NCBI GenBank assembly: GCA_029058745.1
Contig: JAIDXM010000054.1
Coordinates: 1 to 52,049 of the forward strand
Source of the DNA: Muribaculaceae bacterium
Lineage (GTDB): Bacteria > Bacteroidota > Bacteroidia > Bacteroidales > Muribaculaceae
Length of the DNA: 52,049 bases
Direction of reading: 5' to 3'
Shown: piece by piece, positions 1-8,462 of the stretch
Position numbering within the stretch: the first letter of the stretch is position 1
Layout of the letters: each line of letters starts with the position of its first letter
The notes under the pieces: generated by a model
Database searches by the model: none
The model's input: the letters and a program-made list of their open reading frames with translations, nothing else
What the model was told of the DNA's origin: nothing
Program-made: the position numbers and the translations under genes

Positions 1-50
1 GGAAAATGGAATGACAATATACGGCTATCCTTGAATGCCGTAATTTCCCA

Positions 51-105
51 ATGCAGTGCCGGAGACGCCCCCTTTTCTCAAAAGGGGGCGTCTCCGGCAC
101 TGCAT
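51..105. terminator. Perfect 26-bp inverted repeat, terminator-like
   Basis: Left arm 51-76 and right arm 80-105 are exact reverse complements with a three-base loop (ctc). The stem is GC-rich with AAAA/TTTT at the loop end, and an A-rich stretch follows on the + strand. It most likely ends a gene lying left of the window, and separates it from the gene at 261. The rest of 1-143 shows no gene. Confidence 0.75.
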
Positions 106-260
106 TAAAAAACTCTAATTAGCGAAGAAATCCCACGTTTCGTTTGTTTATATGTCAAAATGATTCCAGTCAAGAATTATTACCACTATCGCGGAGGATT
201 CCGCTACCATTAATCTCAGCATACTATAGAGAAACATTTACCTTTCAAAACAAAAAGATT

Positions 261-770
261 ATGAAAACTTCTGATTTCAACCATCAAGAGAATTCCAGAC
301 ACAACCGGATACGGGGAGCGGCGTGGCTGCTCAGTATATTCGGAGTATTCGGACTGTGTATCCTCGCGGCATGGCTCGTGAGCCGCGACAACGCACCCCT
401 GTCATCGCATGGCGACAGATATGCCATTGAGTCACGATACAAACCGTCGAACCTCTATCTCGGGAAATATGTGAAGGGGCTGAAGGCGAGAAAGGAGGTT
501 CCCGCAGCCTTATTGGCATTCGTGTATATCGACCCTCCGGCCGTGACCGCACCGGATGTGAACGCCGGCAGTAAAGTGACAATGCCCTCTTCCCTTCCCA
601 CTTCCTCTCAGAATCGACAGCCTAATGACGCGGGCTATGACGACCGCATAGAACGCGAGGCTATGGGTGTGCTCCACGGCGAGTTCGGCAACAATCCCGG
701 ACGTATGAAGGCCTTAGGGGCTGACTACGCGGCAGTGCAGGCAAGAGTGAACCAGATTCTCAACCAATGA
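261..770 (+). CDS. Membrane-anchored protein with C-terminal CW_7-like motif
   Basis: The frame is open from 144, but the ATG at 261 is preferred because it gives a basic N-terminus followed by one hydrophobic segment (about residues 19-40, AAWLLSIFGVFGLCILAAWL). The product is then 169 residues. The middle (about 85-125) is low in complexity and rich in Pro, Ser and Thr. The last 40 residues, with REAMGVLHGEFGNNPGR and DYAAVQARVNQIL, resemble the CW_7 repeat of Cpl-7-type lysozymes, a peptidoglycan-binding module; the G-x-(F/W)-G-N and VQ-x-RVN signatures are present. Inference: an inner-membrane protein that reaches the peptidoglycan with one CW_7 unit. No enzyme domain is visible. The gene stands alone between two hairpins. 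The CW_7 match is from memory. Confidence 0.75.
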   Translation: MKTSDFNHQENSRHNRIRGAAWLLSIFGVFGLCILAAWLVSRDNAPLSSHGDRYAIESRYKPSNLYLGKYVKGLKARKEVPAALLAFVYIDPPAVTAPDVNAGSKVTMPSSLPTSSQNRQPNDAGYDDRIEREAMGVLHGEFGNNPGRMKALGADYAAVQARVNQILNQ

Positions 771-778
771 CAGGACAA

Positions 779-830
779 TCCCGTATATAAATGCGGCCCG
801 GAATCTTCCGGGCCGCATTTATATACGGGA
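779..830. terminator. Bidirectional terminator hairpin, perfect 25-bp stem
   Basis: Arms 779-803 and 806-830 are exact reverse complements with a two-base loop. The hairpin lies between two convergent genes, ending at 770 (+) and 838 (-), so it can serve both. Confidence 0.8.
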
Positions 831-837
831 TGTCTTG

Positions 838-1041
838 TCACTTCTTCTCTATACCGAGAACTTCCCGACGTCCTTGAGCCACCTCCTCATGGCCCTCCTT
901 TATTTCCTTCAGTCCTTTATGAACCTTGCAGATTTTCTTGAGAATCTCAGCCGACAGGACAATGAGCGCGGCTCCCATAGCCACATGCACGAAATGGGGA
1001 ATCAGATGAGGAAGCTCCTCCTCAAAATTGTACTTCTTCAT
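838..1041 (-). CDS. Small membrane protein, 67 aa, unknown function
   Basis: A 67-residue protein with an acidic N-terminus, one hydrophobic segment (about residues 16-33, HFVHVAMGAALIVLSAEIL) and a charged, probably helical C-terminal tail rich in Lys and Glu. It begins MKKYNFEEELPHLIPH. I do not recognise the family. The gene ends eight bases from the shared hairpin at 779-830, which supports it being a real transcription unit. Its shadow frame on the + strand has no protein-like features. Confidence 0.6.
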   Translation of the reverse strand: MKKYNFEEELPHLIPHFVHVAMGAALIVLSAEILKKICKVHKGLKEIKEGHEEVAQGRREVLGIEKK

Positions 1042-1197
1042 AAAACGTATAATTAAGATTATATTCCTGAAGTCGCGTGAACTTCAATATCTGAAGATAA
1101 TACGCTGAAACCATATGATTTGTTCATGGAATAAACGCCGAATGACTTCTTTCCACGCCATGCCCAAAGTCCGTATCAGAAGCCGACACAGGGAGGC

Positions 1198-3576
1198 TCA
1201 GTCAAGAGCCTCCGGCTTCATGAGTCTCACAAAGAAGACCCCTCCGGCTGTCTGCCCTTTATCGCAGGCAAACTTGACAGAAACTGACTCCTTACCGGTC
1301 AGATAATGTGAAGGAATCTGATACTCGGCATCCACAAAACCGTCCTTATTCCATTTCCCGGATATGTCCTCGGAAGAAAGCACCTTGTCGTCGACGAGTA
1401 TATTGAAAGCACGCTTTCCTGTTTCATTCCCCCAGTACCTCACACGCAGCGTCAGGTCGTCACGGCCATCAGTCCTCATCTTGTATGAGAAATAACCGCC
1501 GTTGGAAGCGTCGCGCCAGGGTTCTCCGTTGAAGTTGCCGCTCGTTGAAGAGCGCGACTCCATGAAATGGTCAGCCTCCGGCTGTTGTTCCCCGGTGTTG
1601 ACAGCATCCACAGTGCGGCGGTCGAGCGCAAGACGCATCTCCTCATCACGGCGTGCCTCCTCCTTATATCGCGCATAACGCGACGGTGTCATCGACAGCC
1701 AATACATCATGTAGCGTGAATCATGTATGCCATAGAATGGCTCAAGCGTGAGTCCGCTGTATTTTCCATCGAAAAGACCGGGTACCACAAACTTCATACC
1801 CTCTCCCGCAGGACGCATCCTGTTGAGCTTCTTCAAGAGTTCGGAACGACTGCCGATTAGCAATGGGGTGTCAAAAACCGACAGTAACGGGCCGTGGGCG
1901 ATATGGCCCCATCTGGAATCATCGGCGATAAGCCCCGTGAGGGGAGCGTCGCTGTCAAGACGTGCCGCCATCACAATCGGGCCGCGCATAATGCTCACAT
2001 AATCGGGTAGATAGTTCAGTTCCTCGATTGTGACCCTCATAGGCATATCTATTTCTATGACATCTCCGTCTTTCCACTTCCTACGCAATGACAGATAGGA
2101 GGAGGGTGTGGACTTTTCCGTCACCTTCTTTCCATTAACCTTCACCGACATGGCGCCACACCATCCGGGATGACGCAACATCATATTAAACTCGCTGACA
2201 CTGTCGCATCCGACGGTAAGCCGGACATTGCCATTCTCAGGGAACCGGGTTGTCTGAGTCAGTCTTACCCCTTTCGCGGCCCAATCCACTGATGACGGTA
2301 TGAAGAGATTGACCCACAATGAATCTGATGAATGGGTATAGATGAACTGTCCGTATTTTCCGTGGTTCTCCATCCCGGTGCCCACACAACACCACATCGC
2401 GCTGTTGGGCTGTGAATATACCCTGTAGTGACCTGGCCGGGCAGAGGTGAAATAGACGTAGCCTCCATGTTCCGGATGCTGTGTCGAGAGAATATGGTTG
2501 TAGAGGGCGCGTTCATAGAAATCGGCATATCTCGCGTCGGGATTCATTCTGAAAAGACCCTCCGTAAGTTTCAGCATATTATTGGTGTTGCACGACTCCG
2601 GCCCCTCGCGGTCATCGACATAGCTCTTGGCGTCAGCCTTCGAGGCGAAATGCTCACGCCGGCTGTTGCCCCCGATGGAGAGGGAACGGTTATCCACTAC
2701 AGTATGCCAGAAAAACTCGGCGGCCTTCTCGTAGTCCTTATCGCCTGATAGTTCGGCTATGCGTTGATACCCCACCACCTTTGGCACCTGTGTGTTGGCA
2801 TGTCTGTTGTCAAGATTATCAATTCCGGCCAACATCCCGTCGAAAAGCTGATGATGAGTGAATCTCTTCGCCGCCTTGAGATATTTACTGTCGCCCGTAA
2901 TGGCATACGCGTCCGCATACACCTCGTCCATACCGCCGAACTCACAGTCGAGCATCTGCTCCATGGCGCTGTCAGTCAGATTAGAAGTGACATCAATGCC
3001 CCAGTCGCATATCCCGAGGAACAGGTTCTTTCCCACTTCAGAACCGCCGTAAAGCCATGCGTCACGTAAACCGGCATAAATCTTGTGGATATTATACCAT
3101 GGAACCCAGTAGCTCCACACTTTCTTTGGGTCTCCACCCTTCAGAGCTTCCCACAGGGGGGCGCTGTCCGGGACACCGCCCACGTAGCCATCGCCTCGCG
3201 CCACGGCACACATCGACAGTTGCGACAGCATGTAATCCATCCTATCCTTCAGAGCCTTATCGCCGGTGGCGGCATAATGGATTGCGAGGGCTGAAAGGTA
3301 ATGTCCTCCCACATGGCCGTCAAGGCCGTCCCAATTGCTGAAACTCTCCCCTTTAGGCTCCAGTCCCGCCGATTTCAGATATGGGGCGAGAAGACGGTCA
3401 ACATCGTAGGCGAGAAGGGTCTTCACGTTCAAATCACGGGCATGGAGGAAAGGGCTCTCAAGGAGAGTGACCTCCGATAGATTGAATTCGTTGGGGTAGA
3501 GGAGTGACTGGGCCTGCGTAGTCAGCGATGCCGTCATGGCAAGCGAAAGCAGGAGTGTCTTGGTTTTAATCATCAT
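1198..3576 (-). CDS. Secreted GH127/GH146-type beta-L-arabinofuranosidase
   Basis: The 792-residue product has a signal peptide (MMIKTKTLLLSLAMTASLTT, cleavage near AQS). The frame is open to 3603, but the start at 3576 or 3573 places the signal peptide at the N-terminus. The main part is a DUF1680-type (alpha/alpha)6 barrel. The zinc and nucleophile residues of the family are visible: GPESC near residues 325-329 (Glu and Cys two apart) and WCC near 395-397, matching the E-x-C and CC ligands of GH127, in which one Cys of the CC pair is the nucleophile. A beta-sandwich C-terminal region follows (about 680-792). It should remove terminal beta-L-arabinofuranose in the periplasm or outside the cell. 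It lies 42 bases after gluQ and close to a pectin operon, which fits arabinose side chains of pectin. GH127 versus GH146 cannot be settled by eye. Confidence 0.9.
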   Translation of the reverse strand: MMIKTKTLLLSLAMTASLTTQAQSLLYPNEFNLSEVTLLESPFLHARDLNVKTLLAYDVDRLLAPYLKSAGLEPKGESFSNWDGLDGHVGGHYLSALAIHYAATGDKALKDRMDYMLSQLSMCAVARGDGYVGGVPDSAPLWEALKGGDPKKVWSYWVPWYNIHKIYAGLRDAWLYGGSEVGKNLFLGICDWGIDVTSNLTDSAMEQMLDCEFGGMDEVYADAYAITGDSKYLKAAKRFTHHQLFDGMLAGIDNLDNRHANTQVPKVVGYQRIAELSGDKDYEKAAEFFWHTVVDNRSLSIGGNSRREHFASKADAKSYVDDREGPESCNTNNMLKLTEGLFRMNPDARYADFYERALYNHILSTQHPEHGGYVYFTSARPGHYRVYSQPNSAMWCCVGTGMENHGKYGQFIYTHSSDSLWVNLFIPSSVDWAAKGVRLTQTTRFPENGNVRLTVGCDSVSEFNMMLRHPGWCGAMSVKVNGKKVTEKSTPSSYLSLRRKWKDGDVIEIDMPMRVTIEELNYLPDYVSIMRGPIVMAARLDSDAPLTGLIADDSRWGHIAHGPLLSVFDTPLLIGSRSELLKKLNRMRPAGEGMKFVVPGLFDGKYSGLTLEPFYGIHDSRYMMYWLSMTPSRYARYKEEARRDEEMRLALDRRTVDAVNTGEQQPEADHFMESRSSTSGNFNGEPWRDASNGGYFSYKMRTDGRDDLTLRVRYWGNETGKRAFNILVDDKVLSSEDISGKWNKDGFVDAEYQIPSHYLTGKESVSVKFACDKGQTAGGVFFVRLMKPEALD

Positions 3577-3618
3577 GATATCCGTTTTTATCGGGGTCCG
3601 CACCCCGGATATGGTTAT

Positions 3619-4587
3619 TCAGGTTGTACCTACTGTCAGTGTCGGAGAGCGGTGGATGGCACTCCATGAGAAGAGGGGGAGGAGCCCCGACGCGCTTATC
3701 GGGAATGGCTCCGGAAGTATCCCGGCGAAATATGCGAGCAAACCGACAAGATGGGACGGTGAATACTCTTTCCTGAGCGACTCCATACTCAAGGAACTGT
3801 CGCGCTTCGAAAGGCGTTGTCCTGCTCCGTTGCAAAGCAACGGGACATGGGAGAACTGCGGCACAGGATAGCCCAGGAGCCTATAGAGATATATCTGCTG
3901 TCCCGACGAGAGAAGCAGGTCGCTCCCTCTCACCACTTCCGTTATCCCCATCAAAGCATCATCAACCACCACAGCCAGCTGATAGGCCCACGCTCCGTCG
4001 GCGCGGCGCAGTATGAAATCCCCGCAATGCGAGGCGAGATTGACAGTCTGGAGGCCATAGAGACGGTCGTCGAAGTGTATCTCCTCGTCAGGCACGAACA
4101 ATCTTGTGGCACGGAGCCTGCGCTCCCCGAGGCCGTCATTTCCATTATCCTCTTTTCCACCGAGCCGGACAGGGCGGCAGGCGCCGGAATACACCACTCT
4201 TCCGTCGCTCTCATGAGGCGCCTGAGTTGCCATTATATCGGCTCGCGTGCAATAACAAGGATAAGTGAGACCAGAATCCTCAAGTCTTCCCAGGGCTTCC
4301 TCATAAAAACCGGCACGCAGGCTCTGGCTGTATGGGCCATTATCCCCGAGTCCGGAGAGCCCTCCCTCATCCCAGTCGAGGCCGAGCCACCGCAGGTCAT
4401 CCTCAATCCACAAGGCATGCTCACGCCTCGACCTCTGCGGGTCGAGGTCTTCTATGCGCAAAACCCACTTCCCGCCGTCCTTTTTGGCGGAAAGCCAGGA
4501 TATGAGAGCCGAGAACACATTGCCAAGATGCATGCGTCCTGTGGGTGACGGAGCGAACCGTCCTTTCGCTGTAAAGTGTGATTCCAT
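3619..4587 (-). CDS. gluQ: Glutamyl-Q tRNA(Asp) synthetase
   Basis: A class I glutamyl-tRNA synthetase catalytic core without the anticodon-binding domain. It attaches glutamate to queuosine in tRNA(Asp). FAPSPTGRMHLGN (residues 11-23) is the HIGH-type nucleotide site, IEDLDPQRS follows, and RLSKRD is the KMSKS-type loop. CYCTRAD with a downstream GACRP gives the Cys-x-Cys...Tyr...Cys zinc site typical of GluQ. The frame is open upstream to 4632, but the ATG at 4587 puts the HIGH motif at the normal distance from the N-terminus, giving 322 residues. It is separated from the kdu operon by a terminator and lies 42 bases upstream of the arabinofuranosidase, so those two may share a transcript. 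Confidence 0.9.
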   Translation of the reverse strand: MESHFTAKGRFAPSPTGRMHLGNVFSALISWLSAKKDGGKWVLRIEDLDPQRSRREHALWIEDDLRWLGLDWDEGGLSGLGDNGPYSQSLRAGFYEEALGRLEDSGLTYPCYCTRADIMATQAPHESDGRVVYSGACRPVRLGGKEDNGNDGLGERRLRATRLFVPDEEIHFDDRLYGLQTVNLASHCGDFILRRADGAWAYQLAVVVDDALMGITEVVRGSDLLLSSGQQIYLYRLLGYPVPQFSHVPLLCNGAGQRLSKRDSSLSMESLRKEYSPSHLVGLLAYFAGILPEPFPISASGLLPLFSWSAIHRSPTLTVGTT

Positions 4588-4702
4588 AAGTCTTTCAATT
4601 GCAAATTTAGCAATAAGCCATGAAACAAGCAAGCGCGGTCACAAAGTCTGGACATCCATCATTCAAGAAGCTTCACCGGAAACATCCACAAAAAAAGAAT
4701 CC

Positions 4703-4740
4703 GGTTCAATGTTATCGTTCGAGAACGATAACATTGAACC
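4703..4740 (-). terminator. Rho-independent terminator of the pectin operon
   Basis: Arms 4703-4720 and 4723-4740 are exact reverse complements (18 bp, two-base loop). Read on the minus strand the hairpin is followed by a T-rich run (A-run on + at about 4690-4697). It lies 36 bases after the kduI stop. Confidence 0.85.
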
Positions 4741-4775
4741 AGATCCATAAATGTCAGTCTCAATTCAGGCGGACA

Positions 4776-5699
4776 TCATTTCATCTCGGAATAAGGGATT
4801 TTGTCCATGTCGGTATAGTCGAGATTCTCGCCACCCATGCCCCATACAAACATGTAGTTGCTTGTACCGGCGGCACAATGTATGCTCCATTCCGGAGAGA
4901 TTACCGCCTGCTCGTTGTTCATCCATATGAGGCGGTTCTCCTGTGGTTCACCCATGATATGGCAAATACGGTTGCCTTCGGGAACATTGAAATAATAGTA
5001 TGCCTCCACACGGCGGTCGTGGGTATGCGCGGGCATAGTGTTCCACACGCTTCCGGTCTTGAGTTCGGTAAGACCCATCTGGAGCTCACAGGGACCTTCC
5101 TCAAGCACATTATTGACGATAAGCTGGTTGATTACACGGTCGTTGCTCTCCGCGAGAGAACCGGCGGCGAAGCTGTTGGCCTTTATTGTGCCCTTGCGGC
5201 CATCGATTGTGATAAGCTGGGTCTTGTAATGCTTGTGGGCACGGGTAGAGTTTATATAGAACTTCGCTGGATTCTTGGGGTCTTTGCTACGGAAAGTCAC
5301 TTTCTTGTTTCCCTGGCCCACATAGAGAGCATCCTTGAAGTTAAGCTCATAATCCTTGCCATCCACATTCACGATTCCGGCGCCTTCGCCAGTGTTGATC
5401 ACACCAAGCTCACGACGGGCGAGGAAATACTCAGCCTTCAGAGGATCGATTGTCTCAAGTTCCACAGTCTTGTTGACCGGCATCACGCCGCCATACACCA
5501 GACGGTCATACATGGTGTAGGTGAGATTGATTTTGTCAGCCTCCATCACCTTCGGCATAAGGAAGTGGGAACGAAGCTGTTCTGTATCGTAATGTTTTAC
5601 GTCATCGGGATGACATGCATGCACCACCTGATAGCTTGTCTGCGCATTTCCTGCGAGAGCGGCAAGCGCAAGGCAGGAAACGAAAAGAAATTTTTTCAT
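4776..5699 (-). CDS. kduI: KduI-type 5-keto 4-deoxyuronate isomerase with a signal peptide
   Basis: KduI converts 5-keto-4-deoxyuronate (from unsaturated uronates) to 2,5-diketo-3-deoxygluconate. The cupin metal ligands are present as H225-x-H227, E232 and H274, with the same spacing (H-x-H, 4, E, 41, H) as in the E. coli enzyme. [11 protein letters not shown] and [16 protein letters not shown] are also family-typical. The product is 307 residues, about 30 longer than E. coli KduI, because it starts with a clear signal peptide ([20 protein letters not shown]). This is unusual, since the enzyme is normally cytoplasmic. It is the last gene of the operon with GH105-DUF2264, kduD, DUF4861 and a PTS-IIC-like permease. 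The catalytic assignment is strong; the periplasmic location is inference from the leader. Confidence 0.9.
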   Translation of the reverse strand: MKKFLFVSCLALAALAGNAQTSYQVVHACHPDDVKHYDTEQLRSHFLMPKVMEADKINLTYTMYDRLVYGGVMPVNKTVELETIDPLKAEYFLARRELGVINTGEGAGIVNVDGKDYELNFKDALYVGQGNKKVTFRSKDPKNPAKFYINSTRAHKHYKTQLITIDGRKGTIKANSFAAGSLAESNDRVINQLIVNNVLEEGPCELQMGLTELKTGSVWNTMPAHTHDRRVEAYYYFNVPEGNRICHIMGEPQENRLIWMNNEQAVISPEWSIHCAAGTSNYMFVWGMGGENLDYTDMDKIPYSEMK

Positions 5700-5743
5700 A
5701 TTCAGTAATTGTAGTTGTTATTGGTTACGCTGTATAACAAGGC

Positions 5744-5777
5744 ATTGCCCCGCGACAAGCCGTCGTCTTGGGGCAAT
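5744..5777. other. Intergenic hairpin between the IIC gene and kduI
   Basis: ATTGCCCC at 5744-5751 pairs with GGGGCAAT at 5770-5777 and the loop can pair further (GAC/GTC). It lies in the 92-base gap inside the operon and has no clear T-run, so it is more likely an mRNA processing or stability element than a full terminator. Confidence 0.45.
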
Positions 5778-5791
5778 CCCTGATGATGATT

Positions 5792-7225
5792 TCACTCGGT
5801 TCTCTGAAGCTTGTCGGAGCCTGCCGCCTCCATGGCTTTCTGGTTGCGGGCAATAAGGACCTTGTTCCAGATAGCCATTCCGAGAGTTATTGCCACAAGT
5901 AGTCCGGCGCCAATCCACTTCAATGAAATTGAACACTGATAGATAATCCATGCCAGAGGACTTGAAGCGAAGTCGAGGGCTCCACCTTCGAAGCCTGCCG
6001 GGATAGCCACAGCGGAGTCGCCCGTAGCCTCAAACACGTCTTTCGCCGCGAGTGTGAAAGCCGGAGCAAGATTGGTGACGAAGTAAAGCCCGATTGTGAG
6101 TATCACGAGACCTACGATAAATGTCTTCACCACATTACCCTTGGTGTAAGGCAACACAAGGGGGAAAAGATAGAACATGCCGGCGAGTGAAGCCAACGGA
6201 AGGAACTGGTTGCCAGGAAGAACCACCGCGAGAACCAGGGTGACAGGAATCAGGAGAATCGACACCACGAGGGTGGTGGGATGGCCGATGACAAGCGCGG
6301 GGGTCATACCGATATTGAGGCCGTCGGCACCTTTGAACTTGCGGGCTATGAGTTGGCGTGTTGCCTCGCTGATTGGCTTAAGACCCTCGATGAAGAGGAC
6401 TGTCACACGGGGGATAAGTTCCATCACGGCTCCCATCTTTATGCCAAGGCCAAGGATATAAGGAATCTTGTCGATTATTTCAGCCCAGGAGCGGCATGTG
6501 AGACACCCGATTCCGACACCCACTACAACTCCAAGGAAAAGGGGCTCGCCGAGGAGTCCGAATTTCTTCTTCAGGCCTTCCGCGTCGATTTCAAGCTTGT
6601 TCATTCCGGGAATCTTGTCGAGCACCCAGTTTATTCCAATCGCGAAAGGCACAAAACCCGCGCAGAATGGCTGAGGCACAGAGATTCCATCCATATCCTT
6701 ATAGAATGTCTGGAACTTGCGGGCAGTCATGTCTGCAATCACAAGTGTGATTATATAGCAGATAATAGCGGCGAAAAAGCCCCACGCGAGAGAATCGCTC
6801 GCAAAGAATACCACCGCCCCGATAAAGGCGAAATGCCAATAGTTCCAGAGGTCGATATTGACAGTGCGCGTTGTCTTGGTGATGAGCATCAGAAGATTGA
6901 CTCCGAGACATACAGGGATGATGAACGCTCCGACCGCTGTGTTATAGGCCACGGCGGCGGCGGAAGGCCATCCCATGTCGAACACCTTGAGCTGGAGGTC
7001 ATAGATTTCCACGACAGTGTTCAATGCCGGACCGAGCGCCGACGTAAGAAGTGCGGTCACTATTGAAAGGCCGATGAAACCGACACCAACCTTAAGACCT
7101 GACTTGAACGCATCGCCAAACTTAATTCCTATGCAGACACCGAGTATGGTGAATATCACAGGCATCATGACGGCGGCGCCAAGTCCGATTATATATGAAA
7201 ATACTTGTTCCACGGTTAGGGACAA
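5792..7225 (-). CDS. Galactitol-type PTS IIC permease homologue, no IIA or IIB nearby
   Basis: A 477-residue polytopic membrane protein with about ten or more hydrophobic segments. It resembles the GatC/SgcC family of PTS EIIC components (features such as MSLTVEQVFSYIIGLGAAVM at the start, PRVTVLFIEGLKPISEATRQ in the middle and GMTPALVIGHPTTLV after it). No IIA, IIB, HPr or EI gene is in the window, and Bacteroidetes generally lack a sugar PTS. The genes on both sides handle unsaturated uronates, so the likely role is inner-membrane uptake of a uronate product (for example 2,5-diketo-3-deoxygluconate or 5-keto-4-deoxyuronate) without phosphorylation. The family assignment is confident; the substrate is inferred from context only. 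Confidence 0.85.
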   Translation of the reverse strand: MSLTVEQVFSYIIGLGAAVMMPVIFTILGVCIGIKFGDAFKSGLKVGVGFIGLSIVTALLTSALGPALNTVVEIYDLQLKVFDMGWPSAAAVAYNTAVGAFIIPVCLGVNLLMLITKTTRTVNIDLWNYWHFAFIGAVVFFASDSLAWGFFAAIICYIITLVIADMTARKFQTFYKDMDGISVPQPFCAGFVPFAIGINWVLDKIPGMNKLEIDAEGLKKKFGLLGEPLFLGVVVGVGIGCLTCRSWAEIIDKIPYILGLGIKMGAVMELIPRVTVLFIEGLKPISEATRQLIARKFKGADGLNIGMTPALVIGHPTTLVVSILLIPVTLVLAVVLPGNQFLPLASLAGMFYLFPLVLPYTKGNVVKTFIVGLVILTIGLYFVTNLAPAFTLAAKDVFEATGDSAVAIPAGFEGGALDFASSPLAWIIYQCSISLKWIGAGLLVAITLGMAIWNKVLIARNQKAMEAAGSDKLQRTE

Positions 7226-7292
7226 TTAATGGTTATTATTTAAGCGGCAATACATAACGCATTATGGACTGCCATTGATGAATCATATTGTT

Positions 7293-8447
7293 TCACGGTT
7301 TCTCCGACACCGCGACAGTAATCGGATTGAGCAGGCAACGTCGTTTGTGGCGGAGGGTCTCAGTCCATTTGCCGATATTCTCCATTCCTCCCTTGCTCCA
7401 ACCCGAACCCCAGTAATATGTGAACGGCTGTCCGTTTTCCACTGTCCCCTTGAGGACGGCGTGTCCCACGGCATCGCCCACAGCCTTCTGCAAAGGCAGA
7501 TAGACGGGAGTAGCATCCGACACGGCTACAGTGCCCACAAAGATGGTGCCGTTACCGGCTTCCGCATTCTCCGTGAGGTCGGCATAAGCCGTCACTCCAT
7601 TCTCCGGGTCAAGCACATAACCCTCGGGATTCTGTCGATGCACTACCTGTCCGGCCACTATGTCACGGGGTTCCGGAAGTCCGTGGTAGGTCACATCTGT
7701 ACGGTTGAGCCAGTCTCCGGCATCAAGAGTAATCACCCTTGTCTCCGTGGCCGGTATGCCCTTCTCCGCCGTATTGGGGGGATATATGAGCATCACCTTG
7801 AAACGCAAAGGGCCGTTGTCGAGAATCAGGTAGTCGGAAAAACTCCAGGGATAAAGAATCGAACCGTCAGCATCAAGCAAAGCGGCCGTTCCCCCTCCCA
7901 ATGTGGGGCCGACTGTATAGACATCCATACCCTCGCCATGGTCTTTATGGAACGAGATACCCTTGCGGTTGTTGAGCAGATAACGCTTCTCAATCACAGG
8001 CTCAGCCACAGACTTCGTCCAGATATCGTAGCCGAAACCGCGCTCCCCGTTTTTCTGAAGGGCCGGGCCATAGGCCCGATAGGCCGCATGGTCATTCTCC
8101 CAGGTCATGTCGTCGGCACGCTCCTTGAAAAGACGGCCATAGACAAGCGGGGACACCGGCGACGCCTCGCCGGCCTCTGCCACATACACCACTGTCTCTC
8201 CAGGAGAGAGGGTCACCGGAAATATGATTTTACCGTCATGTGTGGCCTGCCAGGCTATCTCATTACCCTTATTGTCGCGAAGCACGAAAGAGCGGGAGCC
8301 GAGACGGCTCTTGACGGCAGTCTCGTCAACCTCCACAATCTCGTTGTCGCGGGAGAATGTGGCAGGGTTTGATACAGAAATTTCCACAGTCTGCGCGTGT
8401 GCCGCGAAAGCACACGCGAGAACTGTGGACAATATTGCCTTACGCAT
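7293..8447 (-). CDS. Secreted DUF4861 family protein
   Basis: A 384-residue protein with signal peptide MRKAILSTVLACAFAAHAQ. The sequence, including RLFKERADDMTWENDHAAYR, NGERGFGYDIWTKS and SFHKDHGEGMDVYTVGPTLG, resembles the DUF4861 family, which often accompanies polysaccharide lyases and unsaturated glucuronyl hydrolases in Bacteroidetes. It looks beta-rich. The DUF has no established reaction that I can state with certainty. It sits 15 bases after kduD and 67 before the IIC gene, so it belongs to the same operon and probably acts on pectin oligosaccharides or their products in the periplasm. Confidence 0.8.
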   Translation of the reverse strand: MRKAILSTVLACAFAAHAQTVEISVSNPATFSRDNEIVEVDETAVKSRLGSRSFVLRDNKGNEIAWQATHDGKIIFPVTLSPGETVVYVAEAGEASPVSPLVYGRLFKERADDMTWENDHAAYRAYGPALQKNGERGFGYDIWTKSVAEPVIEKRYLLNNRKGISFHKDHGEGMDVYTVGPTLGGGTAALLDADGSILYPWSFSDYLILDNGPLRFKVMLIYPPNTAEKGIPATETRVITLDAGDWLNRTDVTYHGLPEPRDIVAGQVVHRQNPEGYVLDPENGVTAYADLTENAEAGNGTIFVGTVAVSDATPVYLPLQKAVGDAVGHAVLKGTVENGQPFTYYWGSGWSKGGMENIGKWTETLRHKRRCLLNPITVAVSEKP

Positions 8448-8462
8448 CTATCGGAAACTGTT

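Noticed and set aside
4620..5708. A 362-codon frame on the + strand
   Set aside because: It is antisense to kduI over nearly its whole length, has no domain and no start signal; it exists because of the codon bias of the real gene.
7275..8372. A 365-codon frame on the + strand
   Set aside because: Antisense shadow of the DUF4861 gene; Arg/His-rich with no recognisable domain.
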